The notes: generated by a model not told the origin, from the letters alone. DNA of 64,000 nt from Rhodothermus profundi (GCF_900142415.1 NZ_FRAU01000010.1:42548-106547); one strand, 5' to 3'; counted from the stretch's first letter, positions 41,959 to 51,405 are shown. Program-made: numbers and translations.

Positions 41959-44225
41959 CTGATGCCCCAGCCCCAGCCGGGACGATCCAGGCGAACGCCC
42001 AGGTCGAGCCGGAACATACCCAGCAGTCGGTTCAGCGCTATGGTCAGTTCGTGATAATTCCGGGAGGTACCGGCGGCATGCCAGATGCGACCGTGCGTGC
42101 CACCGATCATCCACTCGATGCCGTGCTGGGCCAGTGAGCGCAGGCCGAGCAACTCGAACGGCAGCGATCGAAAATTGTGCTCCCAGGCAAGAAGCAGCAG
42201 ATGGTCGCCTTCAAGAAAGGCATTTTGCAGGGTACGTAGCGTCCCGAACGGCCCAAAGCGCCCGAGCGCGCCGTCGAGTACCCGACGCGCCTGGGGTGGC
42301 AATGCGCCGCTGGCTGTGGACACCTGCAATCGCACGTACAGCGTGGGCGGCATCATGCGGCGACGCAGAAACGTGGACCAGTAGGCGTCCAGCAGAAGAC
42401 CGAGACGAAGGTAGCGGGCATCTGTCTGCCAGCCGTGCTCAAGCGCCAGTTCTAGCGCTCGACGTCCGAGCAGACCGGCCGGCAGTGACTCGTCACCTAT
42501 CCGGACGGTTACCGTGAGGCGCTGCCAGCGCCCTTCTACAACAGGCAGGTTGGGGCGCTGAGACCGGGGGCCGAAAAGCGTCCGGGTGGTCCGAAGCGTG
42601 TCGGAACGATGCCGTTCCAGGAAATAGCCGGCCCGCATGTGCAGGTGTTCGGTACCGTAGACAGCTTCCAGACCGAAACCCTGCCGCCGATAGTAATCCA
42701 GATAATCGCGTCCGCCCATCAGCATGTGCATCCCGACCATCAGGCGACCGTAGATCGAAGGCCAGCGCGGGATGGTCTCGTCGAAAAGGCCAGGCGTCAG
42801 CGTAATGCGTGGGTGGAGCCGGGCATGCAGTTGCAGTCGGTAGGTAGGGCGCTCCGAGGCAAAGGCGTAGCCCAGGGCGACGTCGGGCTTTAGCCGACCT
42901 TTTGGCCACAGGTACAGGCGGGCACCCACATGCAACCCTTCCACCCGATTGAACCAGAGGCGCGGCGTAAATCGAAAGGGCCGAGAACCTGACGACGCGC
43001 GTCTGCTGTCGGCGCGCACAAAGCGCGCCAGCAGGCCCCGGGGCGCCAGCACGCTGGAAAGTGTCTGGGTGCTGTCGATCCATGCGTAGGCCTGCTGCTC
43101 CGGCGGCGTCAATGGAACACGGGCCAGTTCCGTCAGCGTATCGGCCCGGGCTACTGAGGCTTCGAGGATTTCTTCGGCCGTCTGCTGAAACAGGGTGTCG
43201 GGTAGCGGGACGTTCACTTCATAGGTGATGAACCGGGTAAGCTGGCGTACCTGGAAAGGAGGAAACTGAAGGCCCGGAAAGCCTATCTTGAAAGCACCTT
43301 GCACGCGCACATCGACGGGCAGCCAGACGCTGTCTTTGAACAGGCTGAACTGCTGCCGGTAGTGCAGGCGTACTTCCTGAAAAGGCGGAGGGAACAGCAC
43401 CATCTCGCCCGGCTCAAGATCCACTTCCAGCAGCGCATACGCGCTGTCAAGCACAGCCAGCTTGCCCCGGAATAGCGGCTGGAAGCGTGCGGCTGGCTCC
43501 ACGGCAATGTCATAGACAAGCCGATCGTCCAGGTAGCGGTAACCGGTCAGGCGAAAGCGATAGTAGCGAAGCGCTTTGGGGTGGGTGGGGCCGATCATTC
43601 GATAGCCCGCAATGTCCAGATCATCGTCGTAGAAGTTGGGCAGATAGCGGGCGCCTACCAGATTCTGCGCTCCCGAAAGGTTGGCGGTCTGGCGACGGGC
43701 CTGCACCACTTCGCGGACGCCTTTGTCCCGTTTCCAGAAGACAAGGGAGTGCGTTTCAGCGATCTGTACAATGCCGGTATCGGTGGCGACGGTCTGGCGC
43801 GAGTAAGTCTCGGCACGATAGGTGTGCAGACGGCTGCGCCAGGTCTGCTTGCGAGCGATGACCCGACGCATAATTTCTTCGGCCGGATCGCTGCCTGTAC
43901 CTACAACTACAGGCGGCAGCGAGTAGGTAACCGGAGTCAGACGAACATCCAACGTCGTGTCGGGTGGAGCATTCAGCCGAATTGTCCGGGAGCGATAGCC
44001 GATGTGCCGTAGGCGCAGCATGGCCGGAAAGTGTTGAATTTCCAGCGTAAAGCGCCCTTCCATGTTCGTGATGGTGCCCCGATAGGTACCGAGTAGCTGA
44101 ATGTGAACGGCTTCAAGCGGCTGGTTCGTTTCGGCGTTCCGGACGGTGCCACGGATCAGGTGCTGGCCGCGCGTTGTCGAGAGGCCGCTCCAGAAAAGCA
44201 GCAGAATCAGAAAAATCCGGGACAT
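41940..44225 (-). CDS. DUF5686-type outer-membrane protein
   Basis: A 761-residue exported protein. After the signal peptide (about 1-20) comes a carboxypeptidase-like regulatory domain (IRGTVRNAETNQPLEAVHI, RGTITNMEGRFTLEI), the same domain that opens many TonB-dependent receptors. The remainder, with many alternating aromatic and charged strands (for example YLWPKGRLKPDVALGYAF) and ending in GWGISYARVF, looks like an outer-membrane beta-barrel of the DUF5686 group common in Bacteroidota and relatives. There is no TonB plug domain, so I do not call it a SusC. Confidence 0.8.
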   Translation of the reverse strand: MSRIFLILLLFWSGLSTTRGQHLIRGTVRNAETNQPLEAVHIQLLGTYRGTITNMEGRFTLEIQHFPAMLRLRHIGYRSRTIRLNAPPDTTLDVRLTPVTYSLPPVVVGTGSDPAEEIMRRVIARKQTWRSRLHTYRAETYSRQTVATDTGIVQIAETHSLVFWKRDKGVREVVQARRQTANLSGAQNLVGARYLPNFYDDDLDIAGYRMIGPTHPKALRYYRFRLTGYRYLDDRLVYDIAVEPAARFQPLFRGKLAVLDSAYALLEVDLEPGEMVLFPPPFQEVRLHYRQQFSLFKDSVWLPVDVRVQGAFKIGFPGLQFPPFQVRQLTRFITYEVNVPLPDTLFQQTAEEILEASVARADTLTELARVPLTPPEQQAYAWIDSTQTLSSVLAPRGLLARFVRADSRRASSGSRPFRFTPRLWFNRVEGLHVGARLYLWPKGRLKPDVALGYAFASERPTYRLQLHARLHPRITLTPGLFDETIPRWPSIYGRLMVGMHMLMGGRDYLDYYRRQGFGLEAVYGTEHLHMRAGYFLERHRSDTLRTTRTLFGPRSQRPNLPVVEGRWQRLTVTVRIGDESLPAGLLGRRALELALEHGWQTDARYLRLGLLLDAYWSTFLRRRMMPPTLYVRLQVSTASGALPPQARRVLDGALGRFGPFGTLRTLQNAFLEGDHLLLLAWEHNFRSLPFELLGLRSLAQHGIEWMIGGTHGRIWHAAGTSRNYHELTIALNRLLGMFRLDLGVRLDRPGWGWGISYARVF

Positions 44226-44288
44226 GGGGCACCGAAGGCTTTAGATGGCTCGGCCGGCTATACGAAAGGGGACGGTTTCGGTTGCAGC

Positions 44289-45038
44289 TTATGCCAGCCC
44301 CAGACGTCGTTCCAGCACGGGCCGCAGCACGCGCCAGACGTTCTCGGCTACGATACGCTGGCCTTCGGCGGTGGGATGAATGCCGTCTGCCTGGTTCAGT
44401 TCGGGTACCCCACCGACGCCTTCGAGCAGGAAAGGGATTAAATAAGCATTGTTGGCACGGGCTAGCTCAGGATACAGGGCGCGGAAAGCGGCGGTGTAGG
44501 CGGGGCCCAGGTTAGGAGGCAGTTGCATGCCAGCCAGGATGATGTCGGCTTCTGGATAGCGGGCACGCACTTTGTCAATGATACCCTGGAGATTCTGGCG
44601 GGTTACTTCTGGGTCGATACCGCGCAGCCCGTCATTGGCGCCCAGCTCTAAGATGAGCACATCAATTCGTTCCCGAAGTAACCAGTCGATGCGGCGCAGC
44701 CCACCGGCCGAGGTTTCTCCACTGAGGCCTGCGTTCAGGATGCGTACAGGCCAGCCCAGCGAATCAACCTTGCGCTGCAGGATGGCCGGAAAGGCTTCGT
44801 CCGGCGACAGGCCATAGCCGGCTGCCAGGCTATTGCCCAGCACAAGCACGGTGATTGGTTGCGCTGCGCGTGCGGCATGAGTCGGTGTCTTGGCAGTAGT
44901 GTCCGGGGAGCCTTCGGATGAGGAGGCAGAAGACTTCGACGTGTCCTGGCAGGAAGCCAGCAGGATAAGGAGAAGAGGAAACAGCACCCTAAGAACCGAA
45001 TCAGCCCAGCCGGTTATAAGGAAGTCGATTTTGAGCAT
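44289..45038 (-). CDS. TesA-like GDSL arylesterase lipoprotein
   Basis: A 249-residue SGNH hydrolase with block I GNSLAAGYGLS (catalytic Ser), block III GANDGLRG and block V DGIHPTAEG (catalytic Asp-His). The signal peptide ends in LLASC, a lipobox, so unlike E. coli TesA it is probably anchored. By family it cleaves esters or thioesters. It is divergent from an ABC ATPase/permease pair, the same arrangement as tesA-ybbA-ybbP in E. coli. Confidence 0.9.
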   Translation of the reverse strand: MLKIDFLITGWADSVLRVLFPLLLILLASCQDTSKSSASSSEGSPDTTAKTPTHAARAAQPITVLVLGNSLAAGYGLSPDEAFPAILQRKVDSLGWPVRILNAGLSGETSAGGLRRIDWLLRERIDVLILELGANDGLRGIDPEVTRQNLQGIIDKVRARYPEADIILAGMQLPPNLGPAYTAAFRALYPELARANNAYLIPFLLEGVGGVPELNQADGIHPTAEGQRIVAENVWRVLRPVLERRLGLA

Positions 45039-45052
45039 TCGCGTATGGGAGT

Positions 45053-45754
45053 ATGCTACGGGTTGCGCATCTGTCGAAGACCTACCGAAGCGGATCACGG
45101 ACGCTCACCGTGCTCCAGGATATTTCGTTTTCGATAGCGCCGGGAGAAGCCTGCGCCATTGTGGGCCCCTCAGGCAGCGGTAAAACGACGCTGTTAGGAT
45201 TGTGTGCCGGCCTGGACCAACCTACGTCGGGTAAAGTCTGGCTGGACGGTCAAGAGCTGACCAGACTGGATGAAGAAGCACGGGCAGCACTCCGCAATCA
45301 ACTGGTAGGTTTTGTTTTTCAGACGTTTCAGCTATTGCCTACGCTGACGGCGCTGGAAAATGTCATGGTGCCTGCCGAATTACGCGGCGATCGTATGGCA
45401 CGCCGGCAGGCTATAGCGCTGTTGGAACGGGTAGGGCTCGGGGATCGGCTGCACCACTACCCGCGCCAGCTTTCGGGAGGAGAGCAGCAACGGGTGGCGC
45501 TGGCCCGGGCGTTCATCAATCAACCCCGCATCCTGTTTGCCGACGAACCCACCGGTAACCTGGATGCGGAGACCGGCGCGCTTGTCGAAGATCTGCTTTT
45601 TGAGTTGAACGCGACCGCGGGTACAACCCTTATCATTGTCACGCACAATCTGGAGCTGGCTCGGCGCACCGGACGCCTGCTGCATTTGCGTGCTGGACGC
45701 ATTGTGGCTGACGAACCGGTGCATCCGGCCATCCAGCCGACGCGCCATGGCTGA
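45053..45754 (+). CDS. YbbA/LolD-type ABC transporter ATPase
   Basis: A 233-residue ATPase of the MacB/LolD class with Walker A GPSGSGKTTLLG, signature LSGGEQQRVALARAF, and Walker B ILFADEPTGNLD. It starts 14 bases after the divergent esterase start. Its end overlaps the permease start by 8 bases. The synteny points to YbbA; the substrate in E. coli is not established. Confidence 0.93.
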   Translation: MLRVAHLSKTYRSGSRTLTVLQDISFSIAPGEACAIVGPSGSGKTTLLGLCAGLDQPTSGKVWLDGQELTRLDEEARAALRNQLVGFVFQTFQLLPTLTALENVMVPAELRGDRMARRQAIALLERVGLGDRLHHYPRQLSGGEQQRVALARAFINQPRILFADEPTGNLDAETGALVEDLLFELNATAGTTLIIVTHNLELARRTGRLLHLRAGRIVADEPVHPAIQPTRHG

Positions 45755-48278
45755 ACATCATGCCAGAGCGCTACGCTGGGCCCTCCGCATGGCCTGGCGC
45801 GACAGCCGGGGAAGCCGACGACGCCTGGGACTCTTTCTGTCGGCCATGATCCTGGGGCTGGCAGCGCTGGTAGCCATCAACGGGGTGGGGGGAAATCTAC
45901 GACGCGCTGTAGACGAACAAGCGCGGCGGTTGCTGGGTGCTGATCTGCGTCTGGAACGTGCGGCGCCGTTCGATACGCTGGACGCGCTTCTCAATACAAT
46001 CGGTGGACGACAGGCCCGGGTGATCGCTTTTGCTTCCATGGTTTATTTCCCGCGCACAGGCCACGTGCGTCTGGCATCGATCCGAGCAGTCGAAGGATCC
46101 TGGCCGCTGTACGGACAGCTCCAGACCGATCCTCCAGAAGCAGCCGAGCAGTACCTGCGCGCAGATGGTGCCCTGGTTGAGCGTACGCTGATGGAGGCCT
46201 ACGGCGTGCGCATAGGTGACTCGGTGCGGGTGGGACGCCGAAGCTATCGCATTGTCGGGCGTCTGCTGGCAACACCCTCTGAGTCGGCACTTATGGCACT
46301 GGCTGCTCCGCGCGTGTATATCCCCCGAGCTGGAATGGATACCCTGTTGCTCGGCTTTGGCAGCCGCGCCACGTATGCGGTGTATTTCCGCTTCGACGAT
46401 AGGCGGGATGCTGAAGCGCTAGGCCGCCGGCTCCGCCAGCAACTGCAACCGTTGCAGGTCGATGTCGATACCCTGGAAGAAGTGCGGGCAGACTGGGATG
46501 AAGCGCTGGCAAACCTGTATCGCTTTCTGGGCCTGATCGGATTCATTGCGCTTGTCCTTGGAGGGATCGGCGTAGCCAGTGCGGTGCATGTGTACGTCCA
46601 GCAGCGCGTAGATGCGGTGGCGGTGCTACGCTGCCTGGGGGCTACGCCTGCCCATACCATGGCCGTCTATCTGTGGCAGGCCGGAATGATGGGGATAGGG
46701 GCTGGCGTGGCGGGAACGCTGCTGGGCCTGGGACTTCAGGCGCTTTTGCCTCGACTGCTGGCAGCGTTTCTACCCGTTGCGGTGCCGTTGCAGGTTGAAC
46801 CTGCTGCAATAGGCCTGGGGCTACTGAGTGGGCCGCTCATTACGCTGCTATTTGCCTTGCTGCCGTTACTCCCGGTACGTCGGGTTACGCCGCTGCGTGC
46901 GCTGCGCGCGTCGGTCGATCCCGTCCCGAACGGACGGGATCTCTGGCGCTGGGGCGCCTGGCTCCTGTTAACCGGCGGGCTCAGTGCCCTGGCCATGCTG
47001 CAGGCCCCGACGCCGGTGATAGGCGCCGGGTATGCCTTCGGGCTGATGCTTGTTCTGGGAACGCTGACGCTGCTGGCCCGGGGACTGATGCACCTGCTAC
47101 GCCGCGCGACCCCGAGCCGATGGCCGTACGTCTTTCGGCAAGGGCTGGCTAATCTCTACCGCCCTCATAACCAGACGCTCGTGTTGATGGTAGTGCTTGG
47201 ACTGGGGACATTTCTGGTAGTGCTGGTGCTGCTCCTGGAACGATCGCTTATAGCCCAGGTGCGGCAGGCCGATGGCGGCACGCGTCCGGATCTGGTCTTT
47301 TTTGACGTGCAGCCTGATCAGCGAGATAGCCTGATCGCGCTCATCGAAGCCAGCGGAGCACCTGTGCTTGAAGCGGTTCCGATTGTCACGATGCGGCTGG
47401 CGGCGGTTAACGGGCGTCGCATTGAAATGCTCCAGGCTGACACAACCGCTCGGTTAAACTGGGCCTTCCGGCGAGCGTACCGCTCGTCCTATCGAGACCA
47501 CCTGACCGATACCGAAACGCTTCTGGCCGGTACGTTTACGCCTGCGGTGCCACCTGGCACGGCGGTGCCGCCTGTCTCGCTCGAAGAGGAGATTGCCGCC
47601 GAGCTGGGTGTAACGCTGGGCGATACGCTGGTGTGGAACGTGCAGGGCATTGAGATTCCTACTGTGGTGGGAAGCATCCGACGCGTGGACTGGCGGCGGT
47701 TCCAGACGAATTTCTTTGTACTTTTTCCCCGGGGAGTGCTGGAAGAAGCGCCGCAGATGTTCGTGCTACTGGTGCGGGCTGGCGAAGCCTCGCCTCATAT
47801 TCAGCGGGCTGTTGTCGAGGCGTTTCCGAACGTTTCAGCCATTGATCTTCAGCTTATCCTGAACGTAGCTGATGAGATCTTCGGTCAGGTCGGGCTGGTG
47901 CTGCAGTTTATGGCGCTCTTTAGCGTACTGACTGGCGTGATTGTGTTGCTGGGAGCTATTGCCGTTACGCGTGTAGCCCGCGAAGAAGAGACGGTGCTGC
48001 TCAAGACGCTGGGTGCTTCGCGACACCAGGTGCTTCAGATCACGGCGGTAGAGTACGGATTGCTGGGAGGGTTGGCCGCAATCGTGGGACTGCTATTGGC
48101 TGTGGGAGCAGCCGAACTACTGGCCCGACAGGTATTCGAGGTGCCGCCCGTGTATCCTCTGGATGTGCTCGGCGCTGCGGTACTGAGCGCCCTTGTGCTG
48201 ACGCTAAGTATCGGGCTGCTAGGCAACCGTCAGGTCTATGGGCGTCCTCCGCTTGATATCCTGCGGGCAGCTGGATAG
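45747..48278 (+). CDS. YbbP-type ABC transporter permease
   Basis: An 843-residue FtsX-family permease with ten or so membrane helices in two FtsX-like halves (helices near 28-48, 260-290, 310-340, 355-380, then 425-500 and 715-825). Large extracytoplasmic loops lie at about 50-250 and 535-710. The ATG at 45747 was chosen because it gives the usual overlap with the ATPase gene; the frame upstream lies inside that gene. It forms one transporter with YbbA. Confidence 0.9.
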   Translation: MAEHHARALRWALRMAWRDSRGSRRRLGLFLSAMILGLAALVAINGVGGNLRRAVDEQARRLLGADLRLERAAPFDTLDALLNTIGGRQARVIAFASMVYFPRTGHVRLASIRAVEGSWPLYGQLQTDPPEAAEQYLRADGALVERTLMEAYGVRIGDSVRVGRRSYRIVGRLLATPSESALMALAAPRVYIPRAGMDTLLLGFGSRATYAVYFRFDDRRDAEALGRRLRQQLQPLQVDVDTLEEVRADWDEALANLYRFLGLIGFIALVLGGIGVASAVHVYVQQRVDAVAVLRCLGATPAHTMAVYLWQAGMMGIGAGVAGTLLGLGLQALLPRLLAAFLPVAVPLQVEPAAIGLGLLSGPLITLLFALLPLLPVRRVTPLRALRASVDPVPNGRDLWRWGAWLLLTGGLSALAMLQAPTPVIGAGYAFGLMLVLGTLTLLARGLMHLLRRATPSRWPYVFRQGLANLYRPHNQTLVLMVVLGLGTFLVVLVLLLERSLIAQVRQADGGTRPDLVFFDVQPDQRDSLIALIEASGAPVLEAVPIVTMRLAAVNGRRIEMLQADTTARLNWAFRRAYRSSYRDHLTDTETLLAGTFTPAVPPGTAVPPVSLEEEIAAELGVTLGDTLVWNVQGIEIPTVVGSIRRVDWRRFQTNFFVLFPRGVLEEAPQMFVLLVRAGEASPHIQRAVVEAFPNVSAIDLQLILNVADEIFGQVGLVLQFMALFSVLTGVIVLLGAIAVTRVAREEETVLLKTLGASRHQVLQITAVEYGLLGGLAAIVGLLLAVGAAELLARQVFEVPPVYPLDVLGAAVLSALVLTLSIGLLGNRQVYGRPPLDILRAAG

Positions 48279-48469
48279 ACCGTAGCATAAAGTCCTGCAG
48301 TGGTGGCCTCTAAAAGGACTTTCCAGAGCAGCCGGTTGTCCTGGAGCGGCTGCGGGCTCCTGCAGGCACGATGAGATATGGACAGGCTGCTGCCAGCATA
48401 AAGAAAAACGGTAAACCGAGCCGACATCCGCGGAAACAGATGCCTGTTCGCTGCTGACGGCGCGTTGCT
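48279..48469. other. Intergenic region with inverted repeats
   Basis: Between convergent gene ends. It holds an inverted repeat (AAAGTCCT at 48289-48296, AGGACTTT at 48315-48322) and a second, 7-bp stem (48328-48334 with 48347-48353). One or both may act as terminators of the ybbP-like gene; neither has a clean T tract. Confidence 0.4.
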
Positions 48470-49183
48470 CTACGAAGCCTTCGATAGGCCAGCAAAATAG
48501 GCTTCCAGCTCCTGCTGCGCGGAGGCGCCTTCGGTTACGTCGCGCACAATGCGGCCATCCTGCATGACGAGAATGCGTTGCGCCAGTCCGACCACTTCGT
48601 TCAGGTGATGGCTTGTAAACAGAATCGTCGCATGCCGTTGCTGCTGATGGAGCTGTAGGAGTCGGGTTAGTTGCTGGCAGGCGGTCGGGTCCAGATGCGC
48701 GAAGGGTTCATCCAGCACCAGCAGGCGCGGTTGTACCAGGAGGGCTGCTGCCAGCCCGACCCGTTGCCGGTTCCCGGCTGAAAGGTCGCGTACGTACGTG
48801 CGCGTTGCCAGCAACGCCGGGTCCAGAAAGGACGCCAGTGCTTCCAGCCGTGCCCGGTACGTATTTTCATCCAGCCCATACACCTGTCCCACCAACGTCA
48901 GGTATTCATCTGGCGTCAGAAAGGGAATCAGAAAACTATCGTCGAGGTAAGCGCTCGTTTGCTGTTTCCAGGCAGCGGTTTGCCGCACGTCCTGTCCGTC
49001 GAGCAATACCTGTCCTTCTGTGGGGGCTACCAGGTCCAGGATCAGGCGCAGCAGAGTTGTTTTACCAGCGCCGTTGCGTCCGACCACTCCAACCAGCTCG
49101 CCCGAGCGGATGGTCAGCTCGGGAATATCCACGGCCATGGTTTCGCCGTAGCGTTTTTTTAGCCGAATGAGTCGAATCTCCAT
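48470..49183 (-). CDS. ABC transporter ATPase of a two-gene cassette
   Basis: A 237-residue ATPase of the CcmA/drug-export type, with Walker [15 protein letters not shown], a signature region LSAGNRQRVGLAAALL (LSAGN rather than LSGGQ) and Walker B LLVLDEPFAHLD. The C-terminal helix is followed by ASAQQELEAYFAGL. It begins 4 bases after the membrane protein gene. The asymmetric cassette plus a small secreted peptide upstream suggests export or self-protection. Confidence 0.92.
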   Translation of the reverse strand: MEIRLIRLKKRYGETMAVDIPELTIRSGELVGVVGRNGAGKTTLLRLILDLVAPTEGQVLLDGQDVRQTAAWKQQTSAYLDDSFLIPFLTPDEYLTLVGQVYGLDENTYRARLEALASFLDPALLATRTYVRDLSAGNRQRVGLAAALLVQPRLLVLDEPFAHLDPTACQQLTRLLQLHQQQRHATILFTSHHLNEVVGLAQRILVMQDGRIVRDVTEGASAQQELEAYFAGLSKAS

Positions 49184-49187
49184 GACG

Positions 49188-50684
49188 TCAGGAGGGCCGC
49201 AGGTGTGCCAGCAGTTCGTGTTTGTGACGGATCAGTTGCCGTTCTAGCAGATCCAACCAGTGGGGATAGAGGAGCAGGCTGGCGCTTCCCAGCAATCCCA
49301 GTAGCAGCATGCCATAACGCCCGGTCATCATGCCAACCAGTGCCAGTGCCTGCAGCGTGAGCACCAGGCCCAGCAGGCGCAGGGGCTGTCGGTAAAGCAT
49401 TTGTTTGGAGGAAAAAAGCGATTGGGGATGGAGTTCGATCCGAACGGCATGCAGGGGCATCTGCCAGAGCAGCACCGGATGCACAAAACCCACCAGATAA
49501 AGGTAAAGTAGGGCCAGGCGTTGCATGTGGGAGGCTTCGATGCGGAGCGTTGGGAGCAACGAAAGTAACCCCCAGATGCTCAGAGCGGCGATAAAGGCGC
49601 ATAGCGCTAGAGTGGCCGTACCAAGCAGCGTGGCCCGCCCCAGCGCCCGATAGGGAAGGGGCCAGGTAAACAGGCCCTCGCCAAACGCGCTCTGCAGAGG
49701 TAGCATGTCGATTACGGCACGGAGCGTACCGGCCAGCAGGAAGGCCGTACCCATCAGAAGAAGCAGCGGGCTTTCTTGCTCAAGTCCCATGAAGAGTTGC
49801 CCTCCTCCAAGCATTCCGTAGAGCAATGGCAGGAAAATGAGCAACCGAGTAAAGCGATGCCGCCAGAGCAGACGAAACTGTAGCAGAGTCAGGTGCCAGG
49901 TAGCCGATAGGTTCCAGCGCGGCCTTCGGATGGCGGCAGCCGGCACCCGTCCCATGAAGGAATGGTCCACGTAGAGCGTGCGTCGGATAAGCACCAGGCC
50001 TGTTGCGTAAAGCGCAGCGTTCAGGCCCAGCAATACCCCCATACTGCCGGGCTGTCCGTAAAGGGGTGCTTCCAGCGCACGCGCGGCGAGCCACGCCAGC
50101 CCGCCCTGCTGGTTCAGCATGCCCAGTCCGACCAGGCTGCCCAGCCATACGCATACGTAGACTCCGGGCCATGTATAGCGGAGCAGGCGCAGGAGGTTGG
50201 CCGCCCATTGCGTGCCGGTGACCAGCAGCGTGGCGGTCAGGAGCCAGCTCAGCGCCGGAAGCAACGTGAAGCGGGGGACAATGCTGCCGAGCCAGATCCC
50301 CAGCAAGAAGAGGCCCAGCGCCCCGTTGGCTCCGTGCAGGAGGCTGAGCATCTGCAATGCATGGGCTATCCTGGTGCGTGAGACCGGCCACAGTAACCAT
50401 GGACGAACCGGTACGTCTGGTCCTGCTCCCCAGAGCGATTGCAGCAGCGGCCAGAGCAAAATCAGGCTGAGCGTTGCAGCATGGACCCCATGCAGGCGCT
50501 CTGCTGGCGGTACCCTCCAGAGCATCCACTCCAGCGAAAGCCCCCAGCCAAAGACTGCCACGCCAAGCAGTCCATAGAGCGCTCGGAGCACCCAGCGTTC
50601 GCCCTCTCCCTGGCCGGTTGCCCGGTGCCGCGAAACATACAGGCGCCAGAACTGTCCCGGTAAATGGAGTGGTGCGCCGTCCAT
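49188..50684 (-). CDS. Polytopic ABC permease (DUF5687-like)
   Basis: A 498-residue membrane protein with about twelve predicted helices and few charged residues outside loops. The pattern resembles the DUF5687 membrane proteins paired with an ATPase in Bacteroidota. The ATG at 50684 is one base after the stop codon of the small peptide gene, so translation is probably coupled; a TTG at 50702 overlaps it. Together with the ATPase it should form one exporter. The substrate is unknown. Confidence 0.82.
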   Translation of the reverse strand: MDGAPLHLPGQFWRLYVSRHRATGQGEGERWVLRALYGLLGVAVFGWGLSLEWMLWRVPPAERLHGVHAATLSLILLWPLLQSLWGAGPDVPVRPWLLWPVSRTRIAHALQMLSLLHGANGALGLFLLGIWLGSIVPRFTLLPALSWLLTATLLVTGTQWAANLLRLLRYTWPGVYVCVWLGSLVGLGMLNQQGGLAWLAARALEAPLYGQPGSMGVLLGLNAALYATGLVLIRRTLYVDHSFMGRVPAAAIRRPRWNLSATWHLTLLQFRLLWRHRFTRLLIFLPLLYGMLGGGQLFMGLEQESPLLLLMGTAFLLAGTLRAVIDMLPLQSAFGEGLFTWPLPYRALGRATLLGTATLALCAFIAALSIWGLLSLLPTLRIEASHMQRLALLYLYLVGFVHPVLLWQMPLHAVRIELHPQSLFSSKQMLYRQPLRLLGLVLTLQALALVGMMTGRYGMLLLGLLGSASLLLYPHWLDLLERQLIRHKHELLAHLRPS

Positions 50685-50685
50685 T

Positions 50686-50985
50686 TCAGTTTGTGCAGCC
50701 AATCGCCGTTCCTATGGAGATGCCGGTAGCCGGTATGCCAAAGATAAGAGAAGCCGCCGTCCATCCTAACCACGCTGCAGTCCCTACCGGTGTTGCCAGT
50801 GCCCCAAGGGCAAGGGTTCCCAGAACGGCTCCTATGCCACTGGCTGCCCGGCAGGAGCTGGCCCCACTGCCTCCGCCGCCATCTTCGCCTTCCCGTTCAG
50901 GTCGGGCCCACAAAGCATGGACCGTGGCCGCCTGGATAAGCAGCAACAGACCGGTCGTGTACAGCTTCGACAGGATCCGCTCCAT
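50686..50985 (-). CDS. Small secreted Gly/Ala-rich peptide, bacteriocin-like
   Basis: A 99-residue product with a signal-like leader (about 1-27, LYTTGLLLLIQAATVHALWA), an acidic-Gly linker (GEDGGGGSG), and a hydrophobic C-terminal part between two cysteines: C at about 44 (ASSCRAASG) and C at 97 (AIGCTN). The C-terminal part has GxxxG motifs (GAVLG, GISIG, GTAIG) like pore-forming class II bacteriocins. An ATG at 51066 would add 27 basic residues; no good ribosome-binding site decides. It is directly followed by permease and ATPase genes. A toxin function is a hypothesis; it could be a small membrane or lipoprotein-like factor. Confidence 0.6.
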   Translation of the reverse strand: MERILSKLYTTGLLLLIQAATVHALWARPEREGEDGGGGSGASSCRAASGIGAVLGTLALGALATPVGTAAWLGWTAASLIFGIPATGISIGTAIGCTN

Positions 50986-51361
50986 GGCTGTACGATTTTG
51001 ACTGACGAGTTCACGTCGGATAAGCCAGCCGGGTCGCCGTTCACGCCGGCCTTCGCGACCCGACATGCACGTAGCTAAGTAACACACACCCACCTTGTCA
51101 AGCCCCCGGGTCGGCTCTCTATCCAGAGGACCATGGGGGCAAAAACGCTTTTTGGGTTGAGCGGAATGGATGAAGCCGCGTTCGGTGCCGCGGAAAGGTG
51201 CGGGGACAGGGCGGCCTTGATAGTGCAATGCCGTCCGAGCTATGCCGAGCTCGACCCCGCACGCTTCCAATCATAGGGAGGCAGTCCCGCCTTTTTAAAG
51301 AATCGAAGCCCGAGCAGACAGATGGCTGCGGCCAGGTTTGGATAACTCTGGAAGCTATTAC

Positions 51362-51390
51362 TTGACAGATTTTCATAGATGAGATAAATT
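51362..51390 (+). promoter_or_regulatory. Sigma-70-type promoter of the sugar ABC operon
   Basis: TTGACA (51362-51367), 17 bases, then TAAATT (51385-51390). The -35 is perfect and the -10 matches at four of six positions. It lies 34 bases before the LacI start codon, in the right place to transcribe the whole operon. Confidence 0.6.
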
Positions 51391-51396
51391 TTCATT

Positions 51397-51405
51397 AAAC
51401 CGTTT
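51397..51405. promoter_or_regulatory. Candidate LacI-type operator
   Basis: AAACCGTTT: arms AAAC and GTTT around a central C, between the -10 box and the start codon of the regulator. LacI-family operators are CG-centred palindromes of this sort, so it may be the autoregulatory site. Short length keeps this tentative. Confidence 0.35.

Noticed and set aside
41940-44225. TonB-dependent receptor (SusC-like)
   Set aside because: The regulatory domain is shared, but no plug domain or TonB box is present and no SusD partner lies nearby.
51119-51376. Possible 85-residue minus-strand gene
   Set aside because: Composition does not look coding, and it would cover the LacI promoter.
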